This document shows, piece by piece, positions 11,534-23,400 of a stretch of 64,000 nucleotides of DNA; positions within the stretch are counted from its first letter, which is position 1; each line of letters opens with the position of its first letter. The notes below the pieces were generated by a model. The model was not told the origin of the DNA. It saw nothing but the letters and a program-made list of their open reading frames with translations, and did no database searches. A program made the position numbers and the translations under genes. This DNA is from Nageia nagi (lineage: Eukaryota; Pinophyta), in NCBI GenBank assembly GCA_050084985.1, contig JBITNC010000002.1, positions 8,618,001 through 8,682,000 on the forward strand, in the 5' to 3' direction.

Positions 11534-12090
11534 CAAAGAATATCTCAAAATAGCAATGTGCGTATTGATGCAACTATTTGGTGCAAATAAAGTGCAAAAG
11601 ATATAAACATGGTGTATGAAATAATCACATATTATGGTGTTATTAAGGAAATAATTATATTGAATTACATACCATGTTTCAATACCCCTTGTTCAAATGT
11701 GACTAGGTGAATGTTCTTGATAAAAAGAGTAGACATAAAAATGAAGAAATGGGCTACACAATGGTCAACATGAGCATATTACAAAGTGGGGATAGACGAG
11801 AAGATGATCCACATATTCTAGTATCACAAGCTAAATAATTTTTTTATGTACAAGAATCAATTGATTCCAGTTGGTATGTGCCTCTCATAGCACCTCTAAG
11901 AGGGGTAAAATACATTGGAGAATACGAGTTAGACATTTTTTTAGCAACATATTTTGTTGAACTTGATGATAACGCAAACAATGGAGAGGAAATTGAATAT
12001 GAACGTAAGGATATTAAGGGTACATTTATGGAATTATTCTCAAATGATCATGAATGGTCAAGAATATTTTTTCTATATTTGGCTATGTAA
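8530..12090 (+). pseudogene. CACTA TNP2-like transposase, decayed
   Basis: The start at 8530 (MDKVEIHATRNNDDYVCGVN) matches the N-terminal transposase-associated domain, with an R-C cluster near 8645. The Transposase_21 (TNP2) core follows: LYLGCTKYITISIIAKLYHL (about 8960), then NDIDIYLEPLVYNLYKLW and MWTINDFPTYINLLGWMKKG (9530-9715), YMSHRRYLRKDHPF (9780) and KKSIFFDL (9990). Further on are PYNLSKVEKQRLCEIFYNMK and YSNIS (10310-10400), typical of the following DUF4218-type region. LKWLACGLIQ, YYGVIKEIIILNYIP and SQAK-FFYVQ (11420-11870) match the DUF4216-type C-terminal region. Domain order is that of a full-length plant CACTA transposase, but more than a dozen stops and frame changes make it a pseudogene. 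Confidence 0.88.
11503..11530. repeat. (AT)14 microsatellite
   Basis: Uninterrupted alternating AT over 28 bases inside the TNP2 pseudogene, between the LKWLACG and YYGVI segments. Confidence 0.95.
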
Positions 12091-13069
12091 TAGAAACATA
12101 TTTTTACTAACTTATCAGTTTTTGATTAATTTTTGACACTAAGAAATTTTTTGGGTTGAACTATTATTTTTTTCACGTACTTTTTTGGATCATATGATTT
12201 ATTTAAATAATTTCATATCACATGTCATCATTTAAATATAAATATAATAAGATTCAAATATGCTTTATAATTAATTACATATTTAAAGGATTTAAATATG
12301 TTGTACAGATTCAATTATGCTAAAATATTTCAAATATGTTCTACATAATTTATTTGTAAAAGGTGTTCTGATATAGGCAAGGCAATTAAAGATCCCACAA
12401 CATGTTCCATTATTTTTATCTCATCATTTTGTATATGCAACATGACATCCCCTTAAAAACCACATATTTTTCTATTTTAGCTAAGTATTACAAGCATCTT
12501 TTATTTTGAATTACTAGTTTTAGATTAGTTTTTGATACTTATAAAATTTTTTATGTTTAATAATTGCTTTCCTCCTATAAGCCAGTTTTTGGATCATATG
12601 ATGTATTTAAAAAATTTCATATCACATGTTATAATTTTTCTAATACAATCTAGGTAATTAAGGAGCCCACAACATGTTCCATTATTTTCATCTTATCATT
12701 ATGTATATAGAAAACAACATCCACTTGGGAACCACATGTTTTTGGTGTTTGGCTAAGTATTGCAAGCATATTTTTAGATCATATGATGTATTTAAATCAT
12801 TTCATATCACATGTCATCATTTAAATATAAGCAAAATAAGATTCAAATATGCTCTATAATTAATTATGTTTAAATGATTTAAATATGCTCTACAATTTTA
12901 ATTATGCTAAAATATTTCAAATATATTCTACATAATTTATTTGTAAAAAACATTTTAATATAGACCAAGCAATGAAAGAGCCCACAACATGTTCCGTTAT
13001 TTTTATCTCATATTTTGTATATACAATAAGAAATCCACTTGGGAATCACATATTTTTTCTGTGTGTTTT
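12078..13069 (+). repeat. Tandem repeat array, about 280-bp unit (left block)
   Basis: Units share 'ggctaagtattacaagcata', 'ggatcatatgatgtatttaa', 'tttcatatcacatgt', 'gagcccacaacatgttccat' and 'aacatccacttgggaaccac'. The phase marker 'ggctaagtatt' falls near 12078, 12477 and 12751. The first and third units carry an extra block ('aagattcaaatatgctctat' to 'cataatttatttgtaaaa') absent from the others. The array begins at the very end of the TNP2 pseudogene and may be the subterminal repeat of that CACTA element. Confidence 0.75.
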
Positions 13070-14995
13070 TTTTGGGTAAGGGTAAAAAATATTTACATCA
13101 AGTTTTCCATAAAATAGGGCCTCAAAACCTATATATACATGATGATATAAATATTCTACAAATTTACATTTGAGTCAAAAAGTTATCATAAAGTTTTCTT
13201 GTAGTTAAACAAAAAGCTACGGGCTATCATCTTTCTTTGTTGGCTCCTGATCGTACCAACCATGCATCAGTTGCACTATTGAGCTCTAATCAACTTCAAA
13301 GTTTGAGTCTTTCTTATTGAAGTAATCCCAAAGAAGTTCCATCTCCAAATTTGTTATTCCTTTCAAATTTGGGATTGCGATGGCCATGGGGATTTCATTT
13401 TTATGGGAATCTAGATTCACCTTGCGTTTGTTGCTACCAAACTTCTATTTGTTGTAACATAGGTATTGAATAGCCTTCATTAACCTTATGACTAAATGAA
13501 TATTCCTCAATTCTTTTTCTCTCCTTCCATTCATCCTCATTTAGCAAAGCATCTAAGTTTCCTTTAGACCTTCTTGAATCTCATTTTAGGAATGAGAGTT
13601 TGTAACTTATTGGGACCAATAGGATCCTACGTGAACCATTTCTTTTGGGGGTTCTATTCCTTTGGGTGGGGCTAAAAATATTCATCTAGCTTTAGTTTTC
13701 CATAGGGTAATTAACATCCATATCCTTATATCTAGTTTCTGGGGGTGACCATTGCATGTCATTCAGTTCTTCTATAGGGGACTAAAGCTCTTTTGATACT
13801 TCCTCTATCAGTTGACTTGGGGTAACTTCAAGGAAGTTCTCCTCAATACCTATAGCATTAGGTGGTTCCATCAATTCTTCCTTCTTCACTTATTCAACCT
13901 CCATCTCATCTTCTTCCATCTCTTCAGATTTTTCCACCAACTTACCCCTCCTTCTAGACATAGCTTCATTCTCACCAACATCCGATACTAAGTCTTATGA
14001 GTCTAAAGAGACCATAATAATTGAAGAAGTGATAGGCTCCTTGGTTGGGGGAAGTCTTAGTTGAGAGCTATTACTAGAGGAATATGTGGGATTTGGGTCT
14101 ACTAGAGGAGGTTCAAGCACCTATTAAAGTAACTATTAAAATAAGGGCCTCACCCTTCTCACCAGTAAGCACTCAAAATCTGCCAGGAATTTGATTAATC
14201 CTTGGTGAATTGGCATTGATATCCTATGATTTATAGTATATGCATCCATTGAATTATACATTAAGTAGGGAACATTGATCCTATACATTCATCTAAAATG
14301 ATTTAACAAAATAAATTAAACCCCAAATAGTTTAATGTATCTACCTTCTATGGTGAATAGTTTCATAATGATTTTCACCACCTCATTCTAGGGATATTGA
14401 ATAGATGTAATTGGGTAGGTTGATTTCCTTGTATCTGGGAGAGGAAACCATTTCCACAAAATATTTTCACTTTAGATAATAAAGTTCTCATTTCTTTGTT
14501 GCACCTACAACCTAAATTGGCCATCCCTATAGCTGCTTCAATCAGTTTAAGGTTGATTGAAAAGCATCACCTATAAACCATGACACTTCCTCCATTCTAT
14601 GAATTTGCTACCTATCTTGACTAGTTGGGATTATGCCCATTCAAGGATTCCATGAATCCATCTATAACCCCATTGCATAAAATTCACCAAACTACTTTGT
14701 CCCTCCTGATTTCTTCTCATGTAGCTTCTTCTAGATGCTTCTATCTCGTCAACCTTTTTGCATGCAACTAGAATGTAGAGGGGTTATGGGTTCTCTTATC
14801 TAATGAGTAAAATCTGGGTTGCCAACCTAGACACCAAATCTAGGCTCTCCACCTATCATTATAATCAATGTCCAACCTCTTCTTAATCTATGGCTTTTGT
14901 ATGAAGAGAGGGCATGTCACTTCCGCACATGCTCTCCTTTGAGCTTGCCTTATTTCATTCATCCCCATCATGTGAGTGTCTTGCTTCCCCACCCA
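13070..14995 (-). mobile_element. LINE-like insertion in the 280-bp array
   Basis: The 280-bp unit is interrupted after 'acatattttttctgtgtg' and resumes at 'atatttttttatgtttgg', which gives an imperfect target duplication of about 14 bases. The left end is T-rich, followed by 'gggtaaaaaatatttacatc' and 'cctatatatacatgatgat'. This resembles the left end of the insertion at 46190 and so suggests a shared LINE 3' end on the minus strand. Minus-strand translation is broken but contains a charged stretch (SRRRGKLVEKSEEMEEDEME, about 13890-13950) of the kind seen in plant LINE ORF1 proteins. No RT or endonuclease was seen. Confidence 0.45.
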
Positions 14996-15888
14996 CCCTA
15001 CCTAATATTTTTTTATGTTTGGATAAGTATTACAAGCATATTTTTTTATGTTTGGCTAAGTATTACAAACATATTTTTTTCAAATTACTAGTTTTGGATT
15101 GATTTTTGATACTTAACAAAATTTCTAAGTTTAATAGTTTCTTTCCTTCTCAAAGCTAATTTTTGAATCATATGTTGCATTTAAATCATTTCATATCACA
15201 TGTTATATTTTTTATAATACAAGTCAGATAATGAAGGATCCCACAACATGTTCCATTATTTTCATTTTATCATTATATATATACAACATGACATCCACTT
15301 GTGAACTGCATATTTTTTTTTATGTTTGGCTAAGTATTACAAGTATGCTTTTTCTAAATTACCAATTTTATAATGGTTTTTTATAGTTAAGAAAATTTTT
15401 GGGTTTAAAAGTTTCTTTCTTTCTCCAAGTCAATTTTTGGATCATATGGTGTATGTAAATAATTTCATATCACATGTTATATTTTTTTGATATAGGCTAG
15501 ACAATGAAGGAGCCTACAACATGTTTTATTATTTTCAACTCATCATTCTATATATACAACACAACATCCTATTATGAATCATATGGTTTTTTGTATTTGG
15601 CTAAGTATTAAAAGTATATTTTTGCCAACTTACCAATTTTACATTGGTTTTTGACACTTAAGAAATTTTTTTGAGTTGAACATTTGTTTTCCTTCTTCAA
15701 GCCAATTTTTGGATCATATGGTGTATTTAAATCATTTCATATCACATGTTATAATTTATTTGTAAACAAATATAATACAAGCCAAGAAATGAAGGAGCCC
15801 ACAACATGTTCCATTATTTTCATCTCATTATTTTGTATATACAACACAACATCCACTTGGAAACCACATGATTTTTCTATGTTTGGCT
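14996..15888 (+). repeat. Tandem repeat array, about 280-bp unit (middle block)
   Basis: Phase marker 'ggctaagtatta' recurs at about 15055, 15328, 15599 and 15885, giving spacings of 271-287 bases. Each unit carries 'cacaacatgttccattattt' and 'ccatatgatgt'-like motifs. The copia element inserted into the last unit at 15888, and the array continues at 37797. Confidence 0.85.
15884..15888. other. Target-site duplication TGGCT, left copy
   Basis: TGGCT immediately precedes the copia LTR at 15889 and recurs immediately after the other LTR at 37797-37801. The TGGCT belongs to the 'tttggctaagtatt' motif of the host repeat. Confidence 0.9.
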
Positions 15889-16387
15889 TGAGAGAGTTGA
15901 ACTATAAACTAAAAAACTCTAAAATCCTAAGATCACATAAAAGCTCACAAATAACATCTAAATAACTCACAAAGTAATCTCATAAAGATAACTCAAAATG
16001 TAAGTGGTTCCTCCAACTAGGAGTACATCCACTAACTAGATCTCACTTCTTAACAAATATGAACTCTTACAATTCTCCTAATCTCAACTCCTAAATACTA
16101 TCCTCTAGCATAATTGTTTTCCACAAATTGGGTGTGTAATCACAAAGAGATAAGCTTCTATTTATAAGCCAAAATCCTTCTTTGGATCACCCTTTTATCC
16201 AATGTACAAAGGCATGACATGCACTCCCTTTTACCCAAGAGGCATGCTTATGACATAGAATGTAGGACAAGTTATATTATTATATTCACTTAAATACTTA
16301 AGGTATCTAATGATACCATTAAGTATTAGTGAATTTATAAGGAGAATTAATACAAACCTTTACAATAATGCATTATACATTCCAACA
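15889..16387 (-). repeat. 3' LTR of the copia element
   Basis: Aligns end to end with 37298-37796 with scattered mismatches. On the minus strand it begins TGTTGGAATGTATAATGC and ends CAACTCTCTCA, so it has the canonical TG...CA ends. Confidence 0.93.
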
Positions 16388-17094
16388 CTCCTTTTTAAGG
16401 CAATATTGGGATAGAGGAAATAAGAGAGAAGGAAGAGAGAAAGTAAGAGAGTTCTCCAAAAAAATACAATGGAGATGAAAAATTTTTACATATTTTTGAA
16501 GAAATATATAGTTTGAGACTCACTACATTGCCAAATACAATTATTAACCATAATCAATTTCAATGTACATGGAGTAGTCATCCAACTAGAAGTCATGAAG
16601 AGTCTCCAAGAGCCTACGTAGCTAAAGTAAGTAACTTGCAATATCAAAGGAACCTGCAAGTCATAAGTAGTTCAAATAACAAGATTAGTTAGATGCAACA
16701 TATTCATATCAATAAGGATAGATGAATCACACAAATGCCATCATGAAATGATCAATGGTGCACTATAAGTCATCATGAAGATGCCAAGCCAAAACTCATA
16801 GTCACCTGCTATATATAAAACATGTGTTGATTATCATTACAAAATAGAGCATGCACATATGAATTCCTCACATATGGGTAACTAAATAATGTCAAAAAAT
16901 ACATAAGAGTTTCTCACACATGGATAACTGAACAATGCAAAATTGGTCAATCTTTTTTCTTTAAAAATTTGTACAATAAGTTCTTCATGCAAAGCGAACT
17001 TACCGTGAAGGTGTATAGAAAAATCAACACTATATAGCACAAAATTCTCTTAGGGGTGAAGTTGTCATCACAAACATGAATTCAATACAAGAAT
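16388..17094 (-). other. copia 3' untranslated region with purine tracts
   Basis: No coding sequence was seen between the RNase H stop and the 3' LTR. A purine tract reading AAGGGGGAG on the minus strand lies at 17105-17113, overlapping the last codons, and a second (AAAAAGGAG) abuts the LTR at 16388-16396. The second has the proper position for a polypurine tract. Confidence 0.55.
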
Positions 17095-18547
17095 TCAAAC
17101 TTTACTCCCCCTTAAGGGCAACTTCACCAATTCAATGACATCTCTAAGCTTAAAAAATTGAGCTTTGAGGAGAGGTTTGGTGAAGAAATCAATAGAGTTC
17201 AAGGTGGATGGACAATACTCTAGGTGTATGATGCAATAAATAACCTTTTCCCTAATAAAATGTGCCTAGATTTTCACATGTTTTATTCTCTGATAGAACA
17301 TAGGATTCTTAGCCAAAGAAATAGCTGATTGATTATCTAAAAATATTAAATATGAGTTAGCTTGCTCATACCCAATTTCTTTCAGAAGATGCCTTAGCCA
17401 AATAGCTTCTTGGGCTATAACATACATGGCATAATATTCAAATTTTGTAGGGGAAAGAGAAATAGTATGTTACTTCTTGGAAGCCTAAGAGATAGCACCT
17501 GAATCAATGCTAAACACATATGTAGAGGTTGATTTCCTATCATCTCTATCTCCTCCATAATCAAAATCTAAGAATATAGAGAGAAAAAATGAGGGCAACT
17601 TAGAATACCTGAGACCAAGATCCTTAGTCCCTATAACATACCTCAAAATTTGCTTAATAGCATTGAGGTGCTCAACATATGGTTTTTGCATGAATTAAGC
17701 CATCAAATTCATTGCAAAGGTAATATCTAGCCTAAAAATAGTTAAATACAAAAGACTACCAATTAATTACCTGTAAGCTGTAGCATCAACCAACTAAGAG
17801 TTGAAGCTAAGAGAAATAGTGATTCCAGGAGAGATTGGGATTGCAACATATCTACACTCCTCCATTCCAAACTTTTGTAAGATGTCTGATATATATTTAG
17901 ATTGATTGAGATAAGTACAATCCTTGTATAGATACACTTGCATTCTAAGATAGTAGTGTAAGATACCAAGATCAATCATTTCAAATATTACCTTAAGTTT
18001 GGATATGCACTCTTGAATTATTTCTTCATTAATCCCAAATATCAAAAGATCATTCATATAAAGGAGAACCAAGACCATGTCTTTTCCTTGATTGAGCACA
18101 TATAGATCAAAGTTAGAAAAACACTTAGAAAAACTAATGTTTACAAAATACCCTAAAATCTTCTTATACCAGGATTTAGGTGCTTACTTAAGTCCATATA
18201 ATGACTTCTTTATCTTGCACACAAAGGACTCTTTACCTTCTTCAATGAACTCTTCTAGTTTATTCATGAAGATTTTCACATCTAAGTCACCATTGAGAAA
18301 TGCACTCTTGATGTTAAGTTGAAAAGCTTTCCATCCTTGAGCTATAGAAAGAGTAAGGATAATTCTCATAGTAATCATATTTTCCACAGGAGAAAAGGTT
18401 TCCCTATAATCTACACCATATTTCTAAGCAAAACCTTTGGCTACTAACCTTGCTTTGTATTTCTTAATATTCCTAATAGAATTGAACTTGACCTTGAAGA
18501 TCCACTTATTGCCAATCACATTCTTCTCTTTAGGATAAAGAACCTAT
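17095..18547 (-). pseudogene. Ty1/copia reverse transcriptase (C-terminal part) and RNase H
   Basis: From 18547 downward the minus strand reads YPKEKNVIGNKWIFKVKFNS, then AFLNGDLDVKIFMN and KIKKSLYGLK, then LLYMNDLLIFG. The last is the copia catalytic box, normally Y-V-D-D, here changed to Y-M-N-D. Next come DLGILHYYL, AIKQILRYVIGT and DFDYGGDRDDRKSTSTYVF (RNase H), and finally KTFFTKPL-like and LRDVIELVKLPLRG before a TGA at 17095. The missing RT start is found on the other side of the nested element at about 32757-32820 (E-V-L-M-K-N-K-T-W). The domain is dead by insertion, stops and the altered active site. Confidence 0.9.
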
Positions 18548-20407
18548 TGATCAATATAGCATAACCTTGAAGGGTTTGGTCTAGTCATGTTCTCCACTAC
18601 TCGCAATGGTAGGTTCCTTGAAAGAGAAAAAAGTGGTGGGGATATGCTTGTATTGGTTTTTTGCTCAATATTTGATTTATAGGTCGATTCCTATCTATAT
18701 TTAAGGTCAAAAGTAATAGAAAAGAAATGAAAGGATAAAGACTTATAGGAAAGAGACAAGTAAATAAAAAGATCTAAAACAAGAAATATACAACATGAGC
18801 ATTGCAACATAGGTAGCAATCCATGGCCAAGATCAAGAATAGTAAGCTATCTTGCACTTGGGGTCTCATAATCACAATTCATAGCCACAATTTGAAGAAA
18901 ACATTTCACACATAACATTCACAAAAGTAATAAACAACCATTTTGTTGCAAGAGGGCAAAGCATTATCTTTTTGTATTATCATACGTGAATAGATCTTAC
19001 AGATTTGGGTAAATTTGCTAAAATGTTTGATCTTTTTGATCTCTAAAGATATCTATTTATACAACTTTCCCCCCTTCTTGGGTGGTTATGTTTTATTAAT
19101 ATATATAATTGCTAACATTTAATGAAACAACTAAAATAGTGCTATTTACATAAATACTACAACTGTGTTAGATTACACAATGAATAGTATCAACAACATG
19201 ACTATCTGGGAATTTGCAATTTTTGAACAGCCATGTCCATAGAGTTGTAATTTTTTTGACATGTTGTTAATTGCTCCTTCTTTGGCCCTATAGCTAACTA
19301 AAGATAACATTGTAGCTATCTGAATAATTAATTATCTATAAATTGATGGATATGATTTGGTACTATGATCTATTAGTCGCTATTTACTTCTCTGCAACCT
19401 TTATGATCTCTACTATAGATGTTGGTAATTAAAGTAATGGTGGTTGGTAAATATTATGTTAACTTCATTTGGGAAGAAACTACCATTGTTATGTGGAAAT
19501 GAGTTGGTATTGACACATTAACAGGGCCTCAAGGAAAAAATACTTAAGATAAAGTGGAATGAGGTGTTTCTTTACTCTTACCCTTGCTTGGTGGATTCTA
19601 TTTTCTTCATCCAGGCTTTGTTGATGATCTAGCTCTTTTGAAACCTACTGATTTCAATCAAAAACTATGACATCATCAATCAAAATTGACAAGCTCTATT
19701 TTATGTCTTCATAAATCTTCACCCACCATTGCTTATTTTGGGACCCATTGATTTCAACAAAAATTATGATGTCATCATTTAGAATTGGTGGGCTCTATTT
19801 GATGTCTTCATAAATATTCATCCACCATTACTAGTTTTAGGACCCACTAATTTCAATCAAAAACTATTACATCATCACTCATAATTGATGGGCTCTATTT
19901 GATGTCTTCATAAATCTTCACCCATCAATACTTATTCCAAGATCCATTGATTTTAATTAAAAACTATGAGGTCATCACTTAGAATCAGCGAGCTCTGTTT
20001 GATGTCTTGGATCTGAATTTATACAACTCTTGGATACTTATGTCAACAATTCTTGGACACTATAAGGGAATAAATATGACTCTTAGACATTCTTATTTAC
20101 ATAACTCTTGGGCATTTTTATTTACATAACTCTTGGGTACTCTAAGACAATAACATGACTCCTAGGTACTCTAAAACAATAACATAACTCTTGGGTACTC
20201 TATTTACAATTCCTAACACTCCAAAAGAAATAAATGAAAAGATGAAGAATTAACAAGAATGAAAGAATACAAGGATTTACAATTCATGAAGACTCTAAGA
20301 AAATAACATCACTCTCAGGCACTCTTATTTACATAACTCTTAGGCACAAAAGAATAAAAAATAATTTTAAATTACCCTAATTTAGAGTGTAATTCTAAAA
20401 GAATACA
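18548..20407 (-). repeat. 3' LTR of the Tat element
   Basis: Matches 30952-32756 from 'tgatcaatatagcataa' through 'gtaattctaaaagaataca'. The minus strand begins TGTATTCTTT and ends TTGATCA. It includes four roughly 94-bp tandem units (19640-20005) around 'tttcaatcaaaaactatgac', and shorter repeats of the type 'aacatgactcttgggtactc' at 20080-20215. It also has a local insertion near 19590-19640 relative to the other LTR. Confidence 0.9.
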
Positions 20408-20456
20408 ATCTTTTGGTGGCTCTTTAGGGTCTCTACCTATTGGAGAATGGAACCCT
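20408..20456 (-). other. Short spacer before the Tat 3' LTR
   Basis: Minus strand reads AGAGACCCTAAAGAGCCACC near the LTR edge. It is purine-rich and in the place of a polypurine tract, though not a perfect one. Confidence 0.4.
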
Positions 20457-23400
20457 CTACTTTTTGCTTGCATTAGCTTGTCCAAAAGTAGACTTGGTAT
20501 AGGTCTCGATTGCTATAATCAACTCTTCTAAGAGGAAGGGTTGCATCTTTTTATTTAGATCATTAAGATCTTTATAGTCAATATGTGATAAGATAAGGTA
20601 TATCTTAATCTTCACTGTATCTACTTTAAACCCTATCAAAACATTGTCTAGCCTTCCAGCATGCAAAAATCTTATAATTGCTTCTTGAGCCAACTCATTT
20701 ATTTGCTCTAGGTCAGAGATTTGCTTCTTAGAAAAGGATTGTTCAAGAAACTAAGTGGTATTGGCTACCCAACTGGTAGCACTACCCCATACATTTTGTT
20801 CTTCCCACAATTTGCGAGCCTCCATCTCAATCAAAGAATTAAATAATTTGTTAATGAATCCTAGCTCTGTTGTGAGCTAATGCTTATTAATATCCATGTA
20901 GAACACCAAATTTTGGAGTTTACAAATATCTCAGATCCTCCTTTGATACAACTATCTTGGTTTGGGAGAGATCACTACTATGTATTTTCCAATCAAGACC
21001 CTTAAATAAGTCTACATTCTTTCTAATACTATCCTAGGTGTATCCAGAGCTAGCTTATGGAGAGTAGTTTGAATGTGGAACTCCTTGATTGCCTGTATTA
21101 TTTCCTCCTTTAGCAGATGCAAGTGTGATAATGTTATCATTGTATCTCTAACTTGCTCCACCAAGGATTTTCTAAAAAATTTTAAGAGCAATAACAACTT
21201 TTCATTATCATCAGATAAAACTTTATTTGTTGCAATAATAGTTTGTAGCTTGGTCTCAACCTACTTGACCTTTTAAGCATCAATGACTAGAGCTTGAGCT
21301 TTGAGATCTTGTATTGTTTGATTTGTAGCATCTAGCTCAGCTTTTATTGTTGTTATGCTCTTATCAAACTCTAATTTGTACTTGTCAAGCTTTGCAATCA
21401 AGTCTTTATTTTTATTTTGGAACCTAGCTACTATTTTGTCCTTAAGGGAGCAATCTTTCTTATATTGACCTACTTTCTTATTCAATTTTTGTATCTTAAT
21501 CTCCATTGCTTGAAGACTTTTGCTAGCTGCCATTGAAGTATTTACCATAAATCTTGACTAATCAATTGCTAGTGCACTCTGTATATTTACATCTATTATA
21601 GTCGTAGGAGTAATATCCAATTACCCTTCTTTGAAAGGCATATATGCTATTTTAATATCTCTCATTTCTATTACCTTACGCAAAATTCTCAACTGTTGCT
21701 CAAGGAGCACAAGAGACTTATTAACAAAAATTGCCCAATCAATGGGCTCTACAATTTGTGTAGAAAAAATTGATTTTATTTCTTCTTATGAGGTAGTAGG
21801 AATCAAAGAATGGGACGTAGTAATTCCACCTGAAATAGATGTCTCAACCTGTTGGGTAGGCTATGACTACCAAGGAGGTGTTAGGTCATGAAATTCTATT
21901 TCTTGATCTACCTCTTCCATGACCTTATCTTCATCCTTAGCTTTATCTATTGGGCTAGATTCTTTCTTCTTTTAGATTCATCATCATCATCTCTTGATCC
22001 TCCTCCAAGTGTAGCTGTTGTATATCTACTGGCTCCAAGTACGCTTCCCCTACTTTGTTGAATTTGGGTTTGCTCCTTTTCCAAGGTTTATTTTTGCACC
22101 TAAGCTTCTTGTGTAGCACCAATATCTGCATCTTGGGGCTCTCTTAACTCTTTTGTATCAAAAATTTTTGCCTCTTTTTCCACCAACTTTGGAATTTTTT
22201 CTATAGCCTCTAAAGGTGAAGGTATAGTCATTTGTGATTATGACCTTGTTGTAGTGGTGCATGGCTTTTTTACAAGCTTCTCTTCTTTCTCCAAGATTTA
22301 TAGTTTTTGAGCAAGAGTTTGTATTTTTCTTTTCTTCTTTAGAGAAGGCTCATAGAAAAAGGTGGTAGTGTCTGAAGTATCTTACTCTCCCTTATTTGGA
22401 AGCTCAACCATACTAGATGGTTGTTTTACCTGTACTAGCCTTTCTCTTATATTATATTTTTTAAAAAAATGAAGAGGAAGGGGTTTTCCCAACTCTGGCA
22501 AAGGATCTTTGGCATACTCAACCTTCCAGTACTTATCATATTTGAATTTCTCAAATAATTTGCTCTCTATGTGGTGAATTTTGGTTGTATACTCAAATCT
22601 AAATTTTGTAAAATAATTAATTTTATTGGGATCCCACCCAAGAGTTGCTAACTGGGTGAGAACTTTTGGGTTAAGGATAAAATCTTGTTGCTTATTTTCC
22701 TAATTTCTATACTTCTTTATTCCCTCAAGGGCCATCCAATCCTTATTCAAGGGTATGAACTCCCAATTAGGGTACATTTCTACTTCTTATTTGATTTTAT
22801 TTACAAAATATTCTATATGAGACTCTATATTAGATAAAAGTTGGATGTTTTTTGCTTGACCTTATTTTTTGGGTCATTTCTCTTGAAGGGTCATACATCC
22901 ATGGAGCTTCCACCATATCTAATTTAAAATTATGTACAATGAATTCAGCTATACTATCTTTACATCTTATTTCTAAAAGAGTAAAAATTTTAGTAGAAGC
23001 TGGTATATCTACAATAGACTTAAAATTACCCTCGAACCCATATTTGCTCTCTATAGCACAAATTTACCTTCCCATTTATATTGAGTACAACTATGAGGTT
23101 ACATACTTGGGTAATAAAAAAGGTCTCTCAAAATACCCATACATGATTATTACAATGTGATTTCTTAAGAAGTACCAATCATTAGTTTTGTTTCCTTCTT
23201 GTAGCTCCCTCATTATGCTTTTGCATAGTCTACTGAGGAGTTTTTCAATCAAAATTTGTACTGCTATTGCATAGAATTTATCCATAAACTCATATTAAGA
23301 TCCATGTAACTTACTCAAAATTGGTACCATCAGGTAAATTAGTACTAGTGTAGCATTGGAACTCATCCATTGAATTAGCAGCCCTACCTCTATAAGTTTT

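Noticed and set aside
14897-15102. Overlapping small frames with SIFFYVW-like repeats
   Set aside because: Translation of the 280-bp tandem repeat and its junction with the LINE-like insertion.
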